DNA from: Hyphomicrobiales bacterium | GTDB lineage: Bacteria; Pseudomonadota; Alphaproteobacteria; Rhizobiales; JAJFHB01 | Assembly: GCA_021775755.1 (NCBI GenBank) | Contig: JAJFHE010000062.1 | Coordinates: 62,001-126,000 of the forward strand | Direction of reading: 5' to 3' | Length of the DNA stretch: 64,000 bases | In this document: in pieces, positions 1 to 8,146 of the stretch | Position numbering within the stretch: the first letter of the stretch is position 1 | Layout: each line of letters starts with the position of its first letter | Notes under the pieces: model-generated | The model's database searches: none | What the model saw: the letters and a program-made list of their open reading frames with translations, nothing else | What the model was told of the DNA's origin: nothing | Position numbers and translations under genes: made by a program

Positions 1-96
1 GGCGCGTGCCGTACCGGCGGTCACGGCCAGCGCCGCGGCAACTACTGCTGCGGCAAGGGCCGTGCGGCATTGAAGGCATGAGCGAATAATCAGCAT
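1..96 (-). CDS. 5' end of an exported protein (partial)
   Basis: Only the first 32 codons lie in the window; the gene runs off the left edge. The ATG is at 96 on the minus strand. The peptide has a positively charged start (Arg-5, Arg-11), a long Ala/Val/Leu-rich hydrophobic core and ends in Thr-Ala-Arg-Ala, a good signal-peptidase I site. It is therefore a Sec-exported protein of unknown function. It lies downstream of the aldolase/dehydrogenase gene on the same strand, 56 bases after that stop codon. The family cannot be named from the leader alone. Confidence 0.6.
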   Translation of the reverse strand, partial: MLIIRSCLQCRTALAAAVVAAALAVTAGTARA

Positions 97-152
97 TGGC
101 GATACTCTAGCGTGCTGAGTGGTGTCATTCAAAACATCGTTGCCGGCCGTTT

Positions 153-2204
153 TCAGCGCATCATCGCCGCGACATTTCCACCGTCGACGGTGACCACGGC
201 GCCGGTTGTGGCGGGCGCAAGCGCAAGGTGCACAAAGGCCAGCGCCACGTCGGTGGCCTCGACCTCGCGGCCAAGCAGGTTGCCGGACATGTAATCGTCT
301 TCGCTCACCTGCCGCGCCGCACTGCGGCTGGCAATCATGTCACTGGTGAGGAGCCCGCCTCTTATGCGGTCGGCATTGACCGCGTTCGACCGGATGCCGA
401 TGCGCCCGTAGTCCACCGCATACTGGCGCATGAGGGCGAGGGCCGCCGCCTTGGGGATGCCGTAAGGGCCAAAGTCGGCGCCCGGATTGACCGCTTGCTT
501 TGTGACGTTGAACAGGAGGCAACCGCCGGTCCGCTGTGCCTGCATAATTGAGACGGCTGCTTGCGCGATGCGCTGATGGCCCCAGAAGTTGAGTTCAAAC
601 GATTGGCGCATGACATCCTCGCCGACTTCGCCGATGCGCCCCTGCCAGGCGGCGCCGGCATTGGAGATGACGATGTCGACGCCGCCGAAGCGCTCTGCGA
701 TACGCTGCATCGCTTCATGCGCTGAGGCCTCGTCCGTGACATTGCCGGCAACCGCGAAAGCGCCGGTCTCCGACGCCGCGCCCGCCAATGCGTCACCTTC
801 AAGGTCGATGATCGCGACCTCCGCGCCCTGCGCCCTGAAGGCCTCCGCCGTGGCGCGACCGATGGTGCCGGCGCCGCCGGTGATTGCCACCACATGGCGT
901 GCCAGCGGCGGTTCGGTTCCCTTCCTGAGCTTTGCCTGTTCAAGCGACCAGTATTCCATATCGAACAGCTGATCGAGGCTAAGCGGCTCGTATCGCCCGA
1001 CGGCCTCTGCCGCGGTAATGACTTCGATGCTTGTCTCGGCGAGATCGGCGGCAATGGCAGCTTCCTTCGCCGATTTGCCGGCGGCGAACAGGCCGAGCCC
1101 CGGCACCAGTGCCACACGCGGCATCGTGTCGAGCATCTTCTTTGCACTGTCAAGGCGTGCGTTGTTCCGCTCAAAATAAGTCCGATACTCTGCTTCGAAC
1201 CTGGTGACCGCATGATCGGCCGAACCTGCAAAGTCGTCGAGCGCTCCCGCTTCAGGTGCCGGCAAAACGACGGGTGTGCCTTTCGTTCTGATCACATGAT
1301 CGGGCGTAATCGTGCCGCGCGTCGCGTAGTCGGCGACATTCTCCCCATTGGTGAAAGCCAAAATTTTGGGGCTTGAGCGGTGTTCCAGCACAAAGCGCTG
1401 GCATGTGCCGCCCGTTTCGTCGTGCACCGCAAGTGCTCCTCTGATGATCGGAGCGACATCGGCTGCGCTTGCAAGGTCTTCCGGCAGTTTGACCTGAGCG
1501 AACGGTGCCCGCGTTGCCCGGATAAGTTCTTGTTCGGCAAGGCCGACAAGCGAAATCATGCGCTCATAAGCCTCCTGTGCGGTGTCGCCGAAGCTGAAAA
1601 TGCCGTGATTGTGGAGCACCAGTCCCTCCACATCGCGGTTGCCGCGCCAGATTTCCGCACACTCTTTGGCAAGATCGAAGCCCGGCATGACGAACGGTAC
1701 GACCGCTGCGCGGCCGCCGTAGAGATTGGCGCAACGCGCTTCGCCGTCGGGCTGGTCGCTCAGTGCCAGCACCGCGTTGGCATGGGTGTGATCTACGAAT
1801 TTGTGCGGCAGGAAGGCATGCAGAAGAGTCTCAACGGAAGGGTTGGGGGAGGCCGGGTTGAGCAGGTTGCGGCGCTGGTGGCTCACCATGTCTTCATCCG
1901 ACAGGGCATCCAGCGCTTCGAGCCGCGTTAGCGGGTCGAGCCGCACGGCGGGCAGGCCCGGCGGTTCGATCGCTGCCATGTCCCAGCCGCTGCCCTTGAC
2001 GCAGAGCACGCGCACCTGCGTGCCGTCCATGTCCTCGACATCCGTCTTGACCGACGTATTGCCGCCGCCATGCAGCACCAGCGCCGGATCGCCTCCCAGC
2101 AACCGTGTCGTATAAACTCTGAGCGCCACATCCTCATTGGCGCCTTCGGCGCCATAGGTCGTGACCGCGCCTTGTGCATCCGCGTCGGACCACAATGATT
2201 TCAT
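153..2204 (-). CDS. Bifunctional class II aldolase / short-chain dehydrogenase
   Basis: A 683-residue two-domain protein. Residues about 25-260 are a class II (RhaD/FucA-type) aldolase with the HGGGN phosphate loop (45-49), the metal pair His-139/His-141 and a HNHG motif (198-201). Residues about 437-683 are a short-chain dehydrogenase with a glycine-rich TGGAGTIG NAD loop near 443-449 and the YxxxK pair Tyr-581/Lys-585. The usual catalytic Ser position appears to be Thr (near 568). This architecture matches bifunctional rhamnulose-1-phosphate aldolase/lactaldehyde dehydrogenase-type enzymes of sugar catabolism. No sugar kinase, isomerase or transporter lies next to it, so the substrate is open. 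It is divergent from an EamA permease. The family call is firm; the rhamnose assignment is only by family analogy. Confidence 0.85.
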   Translation of the reverse strand: MKSLWSDADAQGAVTTYGAEGANEDVALRVYTTRLLGGDPALVLHGGGNTSVKTDVEDMDGTQVRVLCVKGSGWDMAAIEPPGLPAVRLDPLTRLEALDALSDEDMVSHQRRNLLNPASPNPSVETLLHAFLPHKFVDHTHANAVLALSDQPDGEARCANLYGGRAAVVPFVMPGFDLAKECAEIWRGNRDVEGLVLHNHGIFSFGDTAQEAYERMISLVGLAEQELIRATRAPFAQVKLPEDLASAADVAPIIRGALAVHDETGGTCQRFVLEHRSSPKILAFTNGENVADYATRGTITPDHVIRTKGTPVVLPAPEAGALDDFAGSADHAVTRFEAEYRTYFERNNARLDSAKKMLDTMPRVALVPGLGLFAAGKSAKEAAIAADLAETSIEVITAAEAVGRYEPLSLDQLFDMEYWSLEQAKLRKGTEPPLARHVVAITGGAGTIGRATAEAFRAQGAEVAIIDLEGDALAGAASETGAFAVAGNVTDEASAHEAMQRIAERFGGVDIVISNAGAAWQGRIGEVGEDVMRQSFELNFWGHQRIAQAAVSIMQAQRTGGCLLFNVTKQAVNPGADFGPYGIPKAAALALMRQYAVDYGRIGIRSNAVNADRIRGGLLTSDMIASRSAARQVSEDDYMSGNLLGREVEATDVALAFVHLALAPATTGAVVTVDGGNVAAMMR

Positions 2205-2316
2205 GTCCGCGTGTCCCGTAACCGTTGTTTAGACTCTGACTTAGAACATCACCCCTTACCGATGCAATGCGTGAGCGCTCCTGATATAACCCTTGCACCT
2301 ACTCAGGATCGCCTGC

Positions 2317-3174
2317 ATGCCCCTTCGCGACATTTTGCTCGGTCTCCTTACGGCCTTCATCTGGGGCGCGACCTTTCCCGTCACCGCGGCGGCACTTGCC
2401 GAGACGCCGCCGATCTTCTTCGCCTGCCTGCGCTTTGCCGCGGTCGCCATATTCATTCCCTTCGTGCCGCGGCCGGCGGTGTCATGGCCGGTGCTCATTC
2501 TCACCGGCATGCTGCTCGGCGCCGGTCAATACGGGTTCTTGTTCATTGCCATGAACAACGGTGTGCCGGCTGGGCTCGCCTCTCTTCTGGTACACACACA
2601 GGCGATATTCACCGTTGCCATCGCTTATGTCGTTTTTTCCGAGAAGCTGCGTTTGCGCCAGATCCTTGCCATCGGGCTTGCCGCGGCGGGTTTGGCGCTG
2701 CTTGTCATCAACCGCTCAGAAGCAAGCCCTCTCACGGGTCTTGTCCTGATCCTGGCAGGTGCGATCTGCGGCGGCGTCGGCAACAACATTCTGAAATGGC
2801 TTGGCGGAGCCGACATGCTGGGCGTTGCGGTATGGATGAGCATGGCGGTGCCGCTGCCGCTTTTCGCACTTTCGCTGATCTTCGAGGCGGGGGGCAGTCC
2901 CGGCGTTCTGATCCAGACCGTGACATGGACCACCGCCTGGGCCGTTGCCTATTCCGCGGTCCTTGCCACCGTTTTTGCGTTCGCCGTGTGGGGCAGGCTG
3001 TTTGCGGCACATCAGGCGGTCAAGGTGGCACCGTTCTTTTTGCTCGTGCCGGTGTTCGGCATGAGCTTGTCGGCGTGGCTTCTTGGGGAACGCCTGGGCG
3101 ATTTCCAGATTGCAGCTGCCGTGTTGGTGTTTGTCGGCCTGTGCCTCGCCATCTGGCCGGCACGCGGGACCTGA
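2317..3174 (+). CDS. EamA/DMT-family permease
   Basis: A 285-residue, very hydrophobic protein with about ten predicted membrane helices arranged as two EamA repeats (roughly 5-135 and 150-283). The first repeat opens with the family-typical stretch LTAFIWGATFP and the second ends with a repeated E-x-LG-type helix boundary. DMT permeases export amino acids or other small metabolites across the inner membrane; the substrate is unknown. I chose the ATG at 2317 over an upstream in-frame TTG at 2293 because the protein then starts directly at the first membrane helix, and a weak CAGGA ribosome site lies at 2304-2308. It is divergent from the aldolase/dehydrogenase and followed by a Rieske oxygenase on the same strand. 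Confidence 0.85.
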   Translation: MPLRDILLGLLTAFIWGATFPVTAAALAETPPIFFACLRFAAVAIFIPFVPRPAVSWPVLILTGMLLGAGQYGFLFIAMNNGVPAGLASLLVHTQAIFTVAIAYVVFSEKLRLRQILAIGLAAAGLALLVINRSEASPLTGLVLILAGAICGGVGNNILKWLGGADMLGVAVWMSMAVPLPLFALSLIFEAGGSPGVLIQTVTWTTAWAVAYSAVLATVFAFAVWGRLFAAHQAVKVAPFFLLVPVFGMSLSAWLLGERLGDFQIAAAVLVFVGLCLAIWPARGT

Positions 3175-3280
3175 AGCCCGCCACCGGGGCGCGGCGACAC
3201 AATGGCTTGAGAAGCCCGGCGATTTGAGAGAAGGTGGATTAGGCAACGTCATTGCCGGCGCAGTCGGCGGGGAGAGTTCA

Positions 3281-4435
3281 ATGCTCGATAAAGCCAGCGG
3301 TTCGGACCCGGAGCTTGAGGGCGTTCTTGCAGCCCTTAAGGCATCGCTCGCCATACCCTTCGAAGAAGCCGTGTCCATGCCACCGCGTGTCTATACGTCT
3401 GAAGGCGTGTTCCAGCTGGAACGTGAGAACATATTTGCGCGTGAGTGGCACTGCGCCGGACGGGCCGATGAGCTTTCCGAACCGGGAGCCTACGTGACAC
3501 TCGACATTGCCGGCGAGCCGGTCTTCGCGGTATGCGACCGCGAGGGAAACATCCGCGCGTTTTCGAATGTTTGCCGTCACCGCTGCGCGCGGCTGCTTGA
3601 AGGCCGCGGCAAGGCCGGCCGCATCGTCTGCCCCTACCATGCATGGGTTTACAACCTCGACGGCTCCTTGATGTCGGCGCCGATGATGCCCGATGACTTC
3701 GATGCAAACGGTATCTCGCTTCCCGAGATCGCGGTCGAAAACTGGCGCGGCTGGATCTACATCAATCTCGACCGCAACGCGCCGCCGCTCTTCCCCCGCA
3801 TCGAAGCGCTCGATGAGGAAATGGCGAACTACCATATGGAGCGCTACACGACGCTGTTCGTGACAGAAGAGATCTGGGACACGAACTGGAAATGTCTGGT
3901 TGAGAATTTTTCCGAGGCCTATCACGTGTTCGCCGTGCACCCGACAACGGTCGATGCGGCCCTGCCGACGCGCCTTGGCACCTATCCGCCGGGCGGCGAG
4001 GGGTTCTTCCGCTATTGCCAGAAAAAACTCGAGGGCGTCACCTTCGATCTGGAAAAGGACGGAACGGTTCTGAATGACGACCTCACTGAAGAGCAGCGCG
4101 AAACCTATCCGATTGTCGGCATCTTTCCAGCGCATGTCTTCTCGATTTCCGAAGACCGGCTGTTTTGGCTCGCCCTGCAGCCGCATGGCATCGGCCAGGT
4201 GAAGTTCCGCTGGGGGGTTTCGGTTTATCCCGGAGCCGTGCCCGATGAAGGCCGCGATGCCCACGCCGCAAAGGCCAAGGCGGCCCTCGACAAGGTCAAC
4301 TCCGAAGACCGCGGCATCATTGAAAACATCTACCGCGGCGCCTCCTCGAACCTCGCCTCAAGCGGCCGCCTCAGCCCCAAGGAACGCTGCCTGTGGGAAT
4401 TCAAGCAGTACTACGCGCAACGTCTGTGCGGCTGA
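3281..4435 (+). CDS. Rieske-type aromatic ring-hydroxylating oxygenase, alpha subunit
   Basis: A 384-residue two-domain oxygenase. The Rieske [2Fe-2S] motif is Cys-98-x-His-100 and Cys-117-x2-His-120. The catalytic domain carries the mononuclear iron site in the stretch from Asn-202 to His-220, with His-215 and His-220 as ligands; a third acidic ligand is expected in the EDRGIIENI region near the C terminus. These enzymes dioxygenate or demethylate aromatic and quaternary-amine substrates in the cytoplasm using a separate reductase; no reductase or beta subunit is adjacent. The frame is open upstream to 3083, but ATG 3281 follows GGGGAGAG and places the start where the family begins. Possible substrates include carnitine, stachydrine or an aromatic acid; I cannot choose. 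Confidence 0.88.
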   Translation: MLDKASGSDPELEGVLAALKASLAIPFEEAVSMPPRVYTSEGVFQLERENIFAREWHCAGRADELSEPGAYVTLDIAGEPVFAVCDREGNIRAFSNVCRHRCARLLEGRGKAGRIVCPYHAWVYNLDGSLMSAPMMPDDFDANGISLPEIAVENWRGWIYINLDRNAPPLFPRIEALDEEMANYHMERYTTLFVTEEIWDTNWKCLVENFSEAYHVFAVHPTTVDAALPTRLGTYPPGGEGFFRYCQKKLEGVTFDLEKDGTVLNDDLTEEQRETYPIVGIFPAHVFSISEDRLFWLALQPHGIGQVKFRWGVSVYPGAVPDEGRDAHAAKAKAALDKVNSEDRGIIENIYRGASSNLASSGRLSPKERCLWEFKQYYAQRLCG

Positions 4436-4608
4436 GGGCCGGCTCCAGTCTCCGCTTGAACACCCCGTGCTCTCACCAAACGTCCTTGTGGCACGTTGCG
4501 AGGCTCAATTCTCATTGTCCCTTTGTCGCCGGACATTTGTGTTTTGACCGCAAATGAAGTCTGGTGGTCATTCAGTAAACGCACGTCACATCGCGGGAGG
4601 TGAACGAG

Positions 4609-5238
4609 ATGCGCACGGTATTTGTCAGGCTCAGTTTGGTGGTGTCGTTCTTGGGCGTCGCGGCTGTTTTATGCGGCGGTAGTTCTACGCAAAACGTGGC
4701 CTTCGAGTTATTTGTTATCGATAAGGCCCATGCCGAAGACGGCGGCGAAGGCGGTTCGGGGTTTGACCCGAAAACAGTTGAGCACATCTCGCGATCGTCC
4801 TTTCTCAATCTCAACCGTAGCCAGCTCTACCGGCTGGATCTCAGGAACGCCCGCGTCGACACTTCTATCATCATTGAAGGCTTCGGCCCCCGAACGTCGA
4901 ATCGGCTGATTGTGGCGGCTGCGCGTAACAGGCGCCTGGTCAGGACATTTTTGCGAAAACTCTCCAAAGCGAAAACTCTGAAGCAAAGAGATGCCGTCGT
5001 CGCCGACGCCCTGAAGCGCGCTGAGGCGCGCGACACTCTATTGAGAGCGGACGAAATCCGCACCTATAATCAAATCCAGGAAGAATTAAAGCGGCTGGAC
5101 GAACTCGAGCAATCGGGGTCGCCGCGCCTGACTGCGCTTCAGCAGACATTCGATGAGCAGCAGGCCCGCCGCATGAGGGGGGAGGCCGTGTTGAGACTGT
5201 TCGAGAATTGGGTTTTTTATGAACTTCCGCTTCGATAG
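4609..5238 (+). CDS. Exported hypothetical protein
   Basis: A 209-residue protein I do not recognise. The ATG at 4609 follows GGGAGG (4595-4600) at good spacing and is preferred to the in-frame GTG at 4600. The N terminus is a signal peptide: Arg-2/Arg-7, a hydrophobic core, a long spacer and an AHA-ED cleavage-like site near residue 45. The mature part is charged, rich in Arg, Glu and Leu, and looks mostly helical and possibly coiled-coil from about 100 onward (repeated Leu/Lys/Arg/Glu heptads around LSKAKTLKQRDAVVADALKR). It has no Cys in the mature part and no recognised catalytic motif. It stands alone and is closed by a strong hairpin. A periplasmic structural or chaperone-like role is possible but unproven. 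Confidence 0.7.
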   Translation: MRTVFVRLSLVVSFLGVAAVLCGGSSTQNVAFELFVIDKAHAEDGGEGGSGFDPKTVEHISRSSFLNLNRSQLYRLDLRNARVDTSIIIEGFGPRTSNRLIVAAARNRRLVRTFLRKLSKAKTLKQRDAVVADALKRAEARDTLLRADEIRTYNQIQEELKRLDELEQSGSPRLTALQQTFDEQQARRMRGEAVLRLFENWVFYELPLR

Positions 5239-5254
5239 AGGCTGAATGTCAGGT

Positions 5255-5278
5255 GTGCGGGCGCGGCGACGCCCGCAC
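5255..5278. terminator. Hairpin between convergent genes
   Basis: A perfect 9-bp stem GTGCGGGCG (5255-5263) / CGCCCGCAC (5270-5278) with a 6-base loop. It sits between the stop of the exported hypothetical protein (+) and the stop of the DUF1772 gene (-). On + it is followed only by CTTTG, so it is a GC-strong terminator with a weak U-tract that could serve both genes. Confidence 0.55.
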
Positions 5279-5306
5279 CTTTGCAGCTGGTGCGGGCCTC
5301 CAAACG

Positions 5307-5789
5307 TCACTGTACAACAACTGCAAGAAAACAAATTGCCGATCCCGCCGACGCGAGGACTCGGAAGTAGTTCCAGAACACCCAGCGTGGCACATAGGCT
5401 CGCCAATATGCGGCAGCTTCGGTTTCTGTGTGGTCCATGGCCTCGAGCCGGTTGTTCATCGGTATGTTGAAGACTTGCGATACGCCGAACACGCCCGCGA
5501 TGTACAAGGCAGCGCCGGTGACCACAAGGCCAGCGGATGGACCCGTCGTGACCGCGTAGGCATAGACGCCGAGAACGCCGCTCAGGACAAGCGTACCCCA
5601 CAGCATGACCATGGTGGTCGATTTCCAGATTTCCCGGTTGATGATCTGCATGACTTCTATGCCAGCGGAGGCGTCTGCAAGCCGCAACGACCGCATTATG
5701 AAATCCGAGAAGGTCAGGAAGAAGCCTGCGATCATGGCGCAGCCGATGGCGGCGATGGCGCAGGCGAGCATCATCCAGGTGTTTGTCAT
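5307..5789 (-). CDS. DUF1772 integral membrane protein
   Basis: A 160-residue protein with about four membrane helices (near 5-28, 60-80, 85-105 and 138-158). It carries the marks of the DUF1772 (anthrone-oxygenase-like) family: NIPMNNRL after the third helix and a C-terminal W-x3-Y-x3-W-x3-N-x2-R pattern (YWRAYVPRWVFWNYFR). The family has no settled bacterial function; some members are linked to quinone or aromatic oxidation. It starts at an ATG preceded by GGAGAAAAAAC and lies 41 bases downstream of the NAD(P)-binding gene, so the two form an operon that is likely under the divergent TetR regulator. Confidence 0.8.
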   Translation of the reverse strand: MTNTWMMLACAIAAIGCAMIAGFFLTFSDFIMRSLRLADASAGIEVMQIINREIWKSTTMVMLWGTLVLSGVLGVYAYAVTTGPSAGLVVTGAALYIAGVFGVSQVFNIPMNNRLEAMDHTETEAAAYWRAYVPRWVFWNYFRVLASAGSAICFLAVVVQ

Positions 5790-5830
5790 GTTTTTTCTCC
5801 AGGTGTTGCGGTTCGAGGTAAATTCTCGCG

Positions 5831-6460
5831 TCAGTAGGAAAGCGTCGGCGCCAGATGCAGATAGGTGCGGTCGGTGATCTGCTTCAGCATGAAGTCGGCG
5901 ACGTCCTTGCGCGAGATCTTGAACTTGAGCGAGCTGTCGGGTGCCGTGAAGCCATGCCGGTACATTCCTGTCCGGCGGCCCTCCGCAAAGCTGCCCGGGC
6001 GCACAAGCGTCCAGTCGAGCCGGCTGTTTTTGACGATTTTTTCCTGCGCTTCATGGTCCGCATAGACGTGGCGCAGAACCACGGGAATGAGGAAGTACTT
6101 GTGAAAAAGAGGCAGGATATCCCAGCTGTCGCCGGCGCCTAGTCCTGACAGGCAGATAAGCCGCTTGACGTCTGAGCCTTCCATTGCCCGCACGATGTTT
6201 TGCGTTCCCTCCGCCCTGAGCCCGTCTTTGTTCATCAGCGGCATACCGAGTGCGCACAGCACCGCATCCTGTCCCTCGATTGCGGATGCGATCGATGCCG
6301 GATCGAGGACATCGCCCTGCACAATCTTCAGGTTCTCGTGAACCTGGTCGAACTTGCCGGGGTCGCGAACGAAGGCGGTGACTTCGTGGGCGCGCTCCAG
6401 CGCCTGCGCTACAATGTGCCGTCCGATGCTGCCGGTCGCTCCGAATATCGTCAGTTTCAT
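5831..6460 (-). CDS. NAD(P)-binding NmrA-like (atypical SDR) protein
   Basis: A 209-residue single Rossmann-fold protein beginning MKLTIFGATGSIGRHIV, with the GATGxxG dinucleotide loop at residues 7-13 and an LSGLGAG strand typical of the NAD(P)H-binding, NmrA/BVR-B-like SDR group. Members act as redox sensors or small oxidoreductases. ATG 6460 is chosen because AGGAG precedes it; a longer reading from 6550 would run through the divergent tetR start and all three operator boxes. It is first in an operon with the DUF1772 gene. The substrate is unknown. Control by the adjacent TetR repressor is inferred from the shared promoter region. Confidence 0.85.
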   Translation of the reverse strand: MKLTIFGATGSIGRHIVAQALERAHEVTAFVRDPGKFDQVHENLKIVQGDVLDPASIASAIEGQDAVLCALGMPLMNKDGLRAEGTQNIVRAMEGSDVKRLICLSGLGAGDSWDILPLFHKYFLIPVVLRHVYADHEAQEKIVKNSRLDWTLVRPGSFAEGRRTGMYRHGFTAPDSSLKFKISRKDVADFMLKQITDRTYLHLAPTLSY

Positions 6461-6478
6461 TGTTCCATCTCCTGTTGC

Positions 6479-6493
6479 TTGACACAGTGTCAA
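6479..6493. promoter_or_regulatory. TetR operator box 1
   Basis: A perfect 15-bp palindrome TTGACACAGTGTCAA in the divergent promoter region. It shares the pattern TTGAC-N5-GTCAA with two further boxes. It lies just upstream of the NAD(P)-binding gene start (6460), where bound repressor would block that operon. Its role as operator is inferred. Confidence 0.7.
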
Positions 6494-6508
6494 TTGACAG
6501 GGTGACAA
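6494..6508. promoter_or_regulatory. TetR operator box 2 (imperfect)
   Basis: TTGAC-AGGGT-GACAA, the same 15-bp pattern with one mismatch in the right arm. It abuts box 1 exactly (centres 15 bp apart). It may be a weak second site for the same regulator. Confidence 0.5.
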
Positions 6509-6519
6509 GTAAGCGTTAC

Positions 6520-6534
6520 TTGACGCTATGTCAA
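6520..6534. promoter_or_regulatory. TetR operator box 3 over the tetR start codon
   Basis: TTGAC-GCTAT-GTCAA, perfect arms. It overlaps the ATG of tetR (6528), so binding would directly repress the regulator's own expression. Its centre is 26 bp from box 2 and 41 bp from box 1. Confidence 0.65.
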
Positions 6535-7127
6535 GGTCACCTCGGAACACACGCGATAAAATTCTTCAAGCCACCCTGGAACTCCTGGAAGCGAGCCAGG
6601 GCAGGGGCGTGCGCATGAGCGACATCGCCCGGCGTGCGGACGTCTCGCGTCAGGCGCTCTATCTTCACTTTGCAACGAGAGCGGAGCTTCTCATCGCAAC
6701 GACTTTCTATGTCGACGAGATAAACCGCAGCGATGAACGCCTTGAGGCAAGCCGTGCGGCGCGGTCGGGTGTGGAGCGGCTTGACGCGTTCATCGATGCG
6801 TGGGGCGGTTACATCCCTGAAATCTACAGCCTCGCCCGGGCGATGCTCGCCATGAGCGATACCGACGAAGCGGCCCGGGAAGCCTGGGCCAAGCGCATGC
6901 GCGACATGCGTGAGGGCTGCGAGGCGGCGATCGTCGCACTTGAGCACGACGGCAAGCTGAACCCCGAACATTCCCGCGACCAGGCGACGGACCTTCTCTG
7001 GACGTTCCTTTCCGTCCGTACATGGGAGCACTTGACCATCGACTGCGGTTGGTCACAGGAGCGCTACACCGAGACAACGAAAAAGATCGCGCGTCAGATG
7101 TTCCTAGTGGAAAATGGTGGAGATTAG
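6528..7127 (+). CDS. TetR/AcrR-family transcriptional regulator
   Basis: A 199-residue repressor. Residues about 8-55 form the TetR helix-turn-helix (DKILQATLELLE, then RMSDIARRADVSRQALYLHF), and the remainder is a helical ligand domain. It is divergent from the NAD(P)-binding/DUF1772 operon with 67 bases between start codons, and three copies of a 15-bp TTGAC-N5-GTCAA motif lie there, one over its own start. The likely role is autoregulated repression of both units, relieved by a small hydrophobic or electrophilic ligand. The ligand is unknown. The final codons overlap a GAAAATGGT repeat shared with the tRNA-Val 3' flank. Confidence 0.9.
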   Translation: MSRSPRNTRDKILQATLELLEASQGRGVRMSDIARRADVSRQALYLHFATRAELLIATTFYVDEINRSDERLEASRAARSGVERLDAFIDAWGGYIPEIYSLARAMLAMSDTDEAAREAWAKRMRDMREGCEAAIVALEHDGKLNPEHSRDQATDLLWTFLSVRTWEHLTIDCGWSQERYTETTKKIARQMFLVENGGD

Positions 7128-7318
7128 AGGAGAACCCGCGAACCGGGCTCCACGCGTCCAAGCCGGCGTCCACGCTAAACTAGCGTGAAATCGAAAATGG
7201 TTGAGGCGCGCGGAAAACCCTCGAACCGGTCCCCCAGCGTCCAAGCGGACGCCCGCGCGAAAGCGCGCGCCGTTGGAGCGGTTGAGCGAAGCGAAACCAG
7301 CGTGAAACAGAAAATGGT
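7110..7318. repeat. Imperfect repeats resembling the tRNA-Val 3' end
   Basis: GAAAATGGT occurs at 7110-7118 (inside the tetR 3' end), 7193-7201 and 7310-7318 (the tRNA-Val CCA end plus flank). After the first two copies the sequences stay alike: AACCC-G/T-CGAACCGG, then GCGTCCAAGC, then AGCGTGAAA. Read on the minus strand, each has a T-arm-like GGTTCG followed by a CACCA/CAACCA-like end. They look like degenerate duplications of the tRNA tail region. Confidence 0.5.
7171..7187. repeat. Inverted repeat downstream of tetR
   Basis: CACGCTA (7171-7177) and TAGCGTG (7181-7187) pair perfectly around a 3-base loop. It lies 44 bases after the tetR stop and has no U-tract on + beyond AAATCG. It could act as a weak terminator or RNA-stabilising hairpin. 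A second short hairpin (CGCGC-GAAA-GCGCG, 7254-7267) lies nearer the tRNA. Confidence 0.4.
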
Positions 7319-7389
7319 GGGCGTGGCTGGGATTGAACCAGCGACCTCTCCGGTGTGAACGGAACGCTCTCCCGCTGAGCTACACGCCC
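7315..7389 (-). tRNA. tRNA-Val (anticodon CAC)
   Basis: A 75-base tRNA folded by eye: acceptor GGGCGTG/CACGCCC, D-stem GCTC/GAGC, anticodon stem TTCCG/CGGAG with loop TTCACAC giving anticodon CAC (reads GUG, valine), and T-stem GCTGG/CCAGC with loop TTCAATC. The 3' CCA is encoded. It lies 37 bases downstream of gph on the same strand and could be co-transcribed with it or have its own promoter in the gap. Confidence 0.95.
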
Positions 7390-7426
7390 TCCTACAGGGC
7401 CCGCTGCGGGTGCGGGCGGGCAAGCG

Positions 7427-8146
7427 TTAAACCTCTTCGCGATCCTCGTCAAGCGCATCGGGATCAAGCGCCTCGGGCGCCTTGAAGCGGTGCAGCGTAT
7501 CCCAGAACTGGTCATAGTGATCGATGGTGGCGGACGGTTTGAAGTTGAAAACCGGCTGCGGTGTATAGCCGAATGTGACGGCGATGCAGGGTATTCCCGC
7601 AGCGGTCGCGGCAAGGATATCGTTCTCGCTGTCGCCGACCATGACCGTGCGTTTGATGTGGCCACTCGCGCGCCGCATGGTGACCAGCAGGTGGCGAGGG
7701 TCTGGCTTGCGAACCGAGATCGTGTCGCCACCGACGATGGCGGCGAAGTGATGTCTGAGATCCAATTCCTCAAGCAGCTTGAACGTCGCTTTCTCCGGTT
7801 TGTTGGTGCAGATGCCGAGGCGGTAGCCCTGTTCCCGGCAGCGCTCGATCTGGTCGATGACGCCTGGATAGGGCATGGAGAGATCGGCGATGTGGTTCAT
7901 ATAGTGGTCGAGGAATTCGACGAACAGTTCGTCAAGCAATGCTTCGCTCGCCGGCTCGCCGGTCTCCGCCATGGCTTTGGCCATCAGGGCGCGCGCGCCC
8001 TGGCCTACCATATGGCGTACTTTGTTGAGGGGCACATAACCGCGCCCGCGCCGGTCGAGCACGCGATTCATGGCTGCCGCCAGATCCGGCGCCGTATCGA
8101 CGAGTGTTCCGTCGAGGTCGAATATAATCGTAAGCCGTTCTGACAT
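7427..8146 (-). CDS. gph: Phosphoglycolate phosphatase, HAD family
   Basis: A 239-residue HAD hydrolase that removes the phosphate of 2-phosphoglycolate formed by oxygenase activity or DNA repair. HAD motif I is FDLDGTLVDT (residues 9-18, nucleophile Asp), motif II is the ICTNKP strand, the motif III lysine lies in the RKPDP stretch, and motif IV is the GDSENDI loop. The length is normal for Gph. In Rhizobiales gph commonly sits with rpiA and gor, as here; gabD separates them and gph points the other way. The C terminus is short, acidic and probably not structural. A related HAD phosphatase with another sugar-phosphate substrate is possible. Confidence 0.88.
   Translation of the reverse strand: MSERLTIIFDLDGTLVDTAPDLAAAMNRVLDRRGRGYVPLNKVRHMVGQGARALMAKAMAETGEPASEALLDELFVEFLDHYMNHIADLSMPYPGVIDQIERCREQGYRLGICTNKPEKATFKLLEELDLRHHFAAIVGGDTISVRKPDPRHLLVTMRRASGHIKRTVMVGDSENDILAATAAGIPCIAVTFGYTPQPVFNFKPSATIDHYDQFWDTLHRFKAPEALDPDALDEDREEV

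Noticed and set aside
7110..7389. Integrated element using the tRNA as attachment site
   Set aside because: No integrase or mobile genes lie near; the repeats are degenerate and only about 80-120 bp apart.
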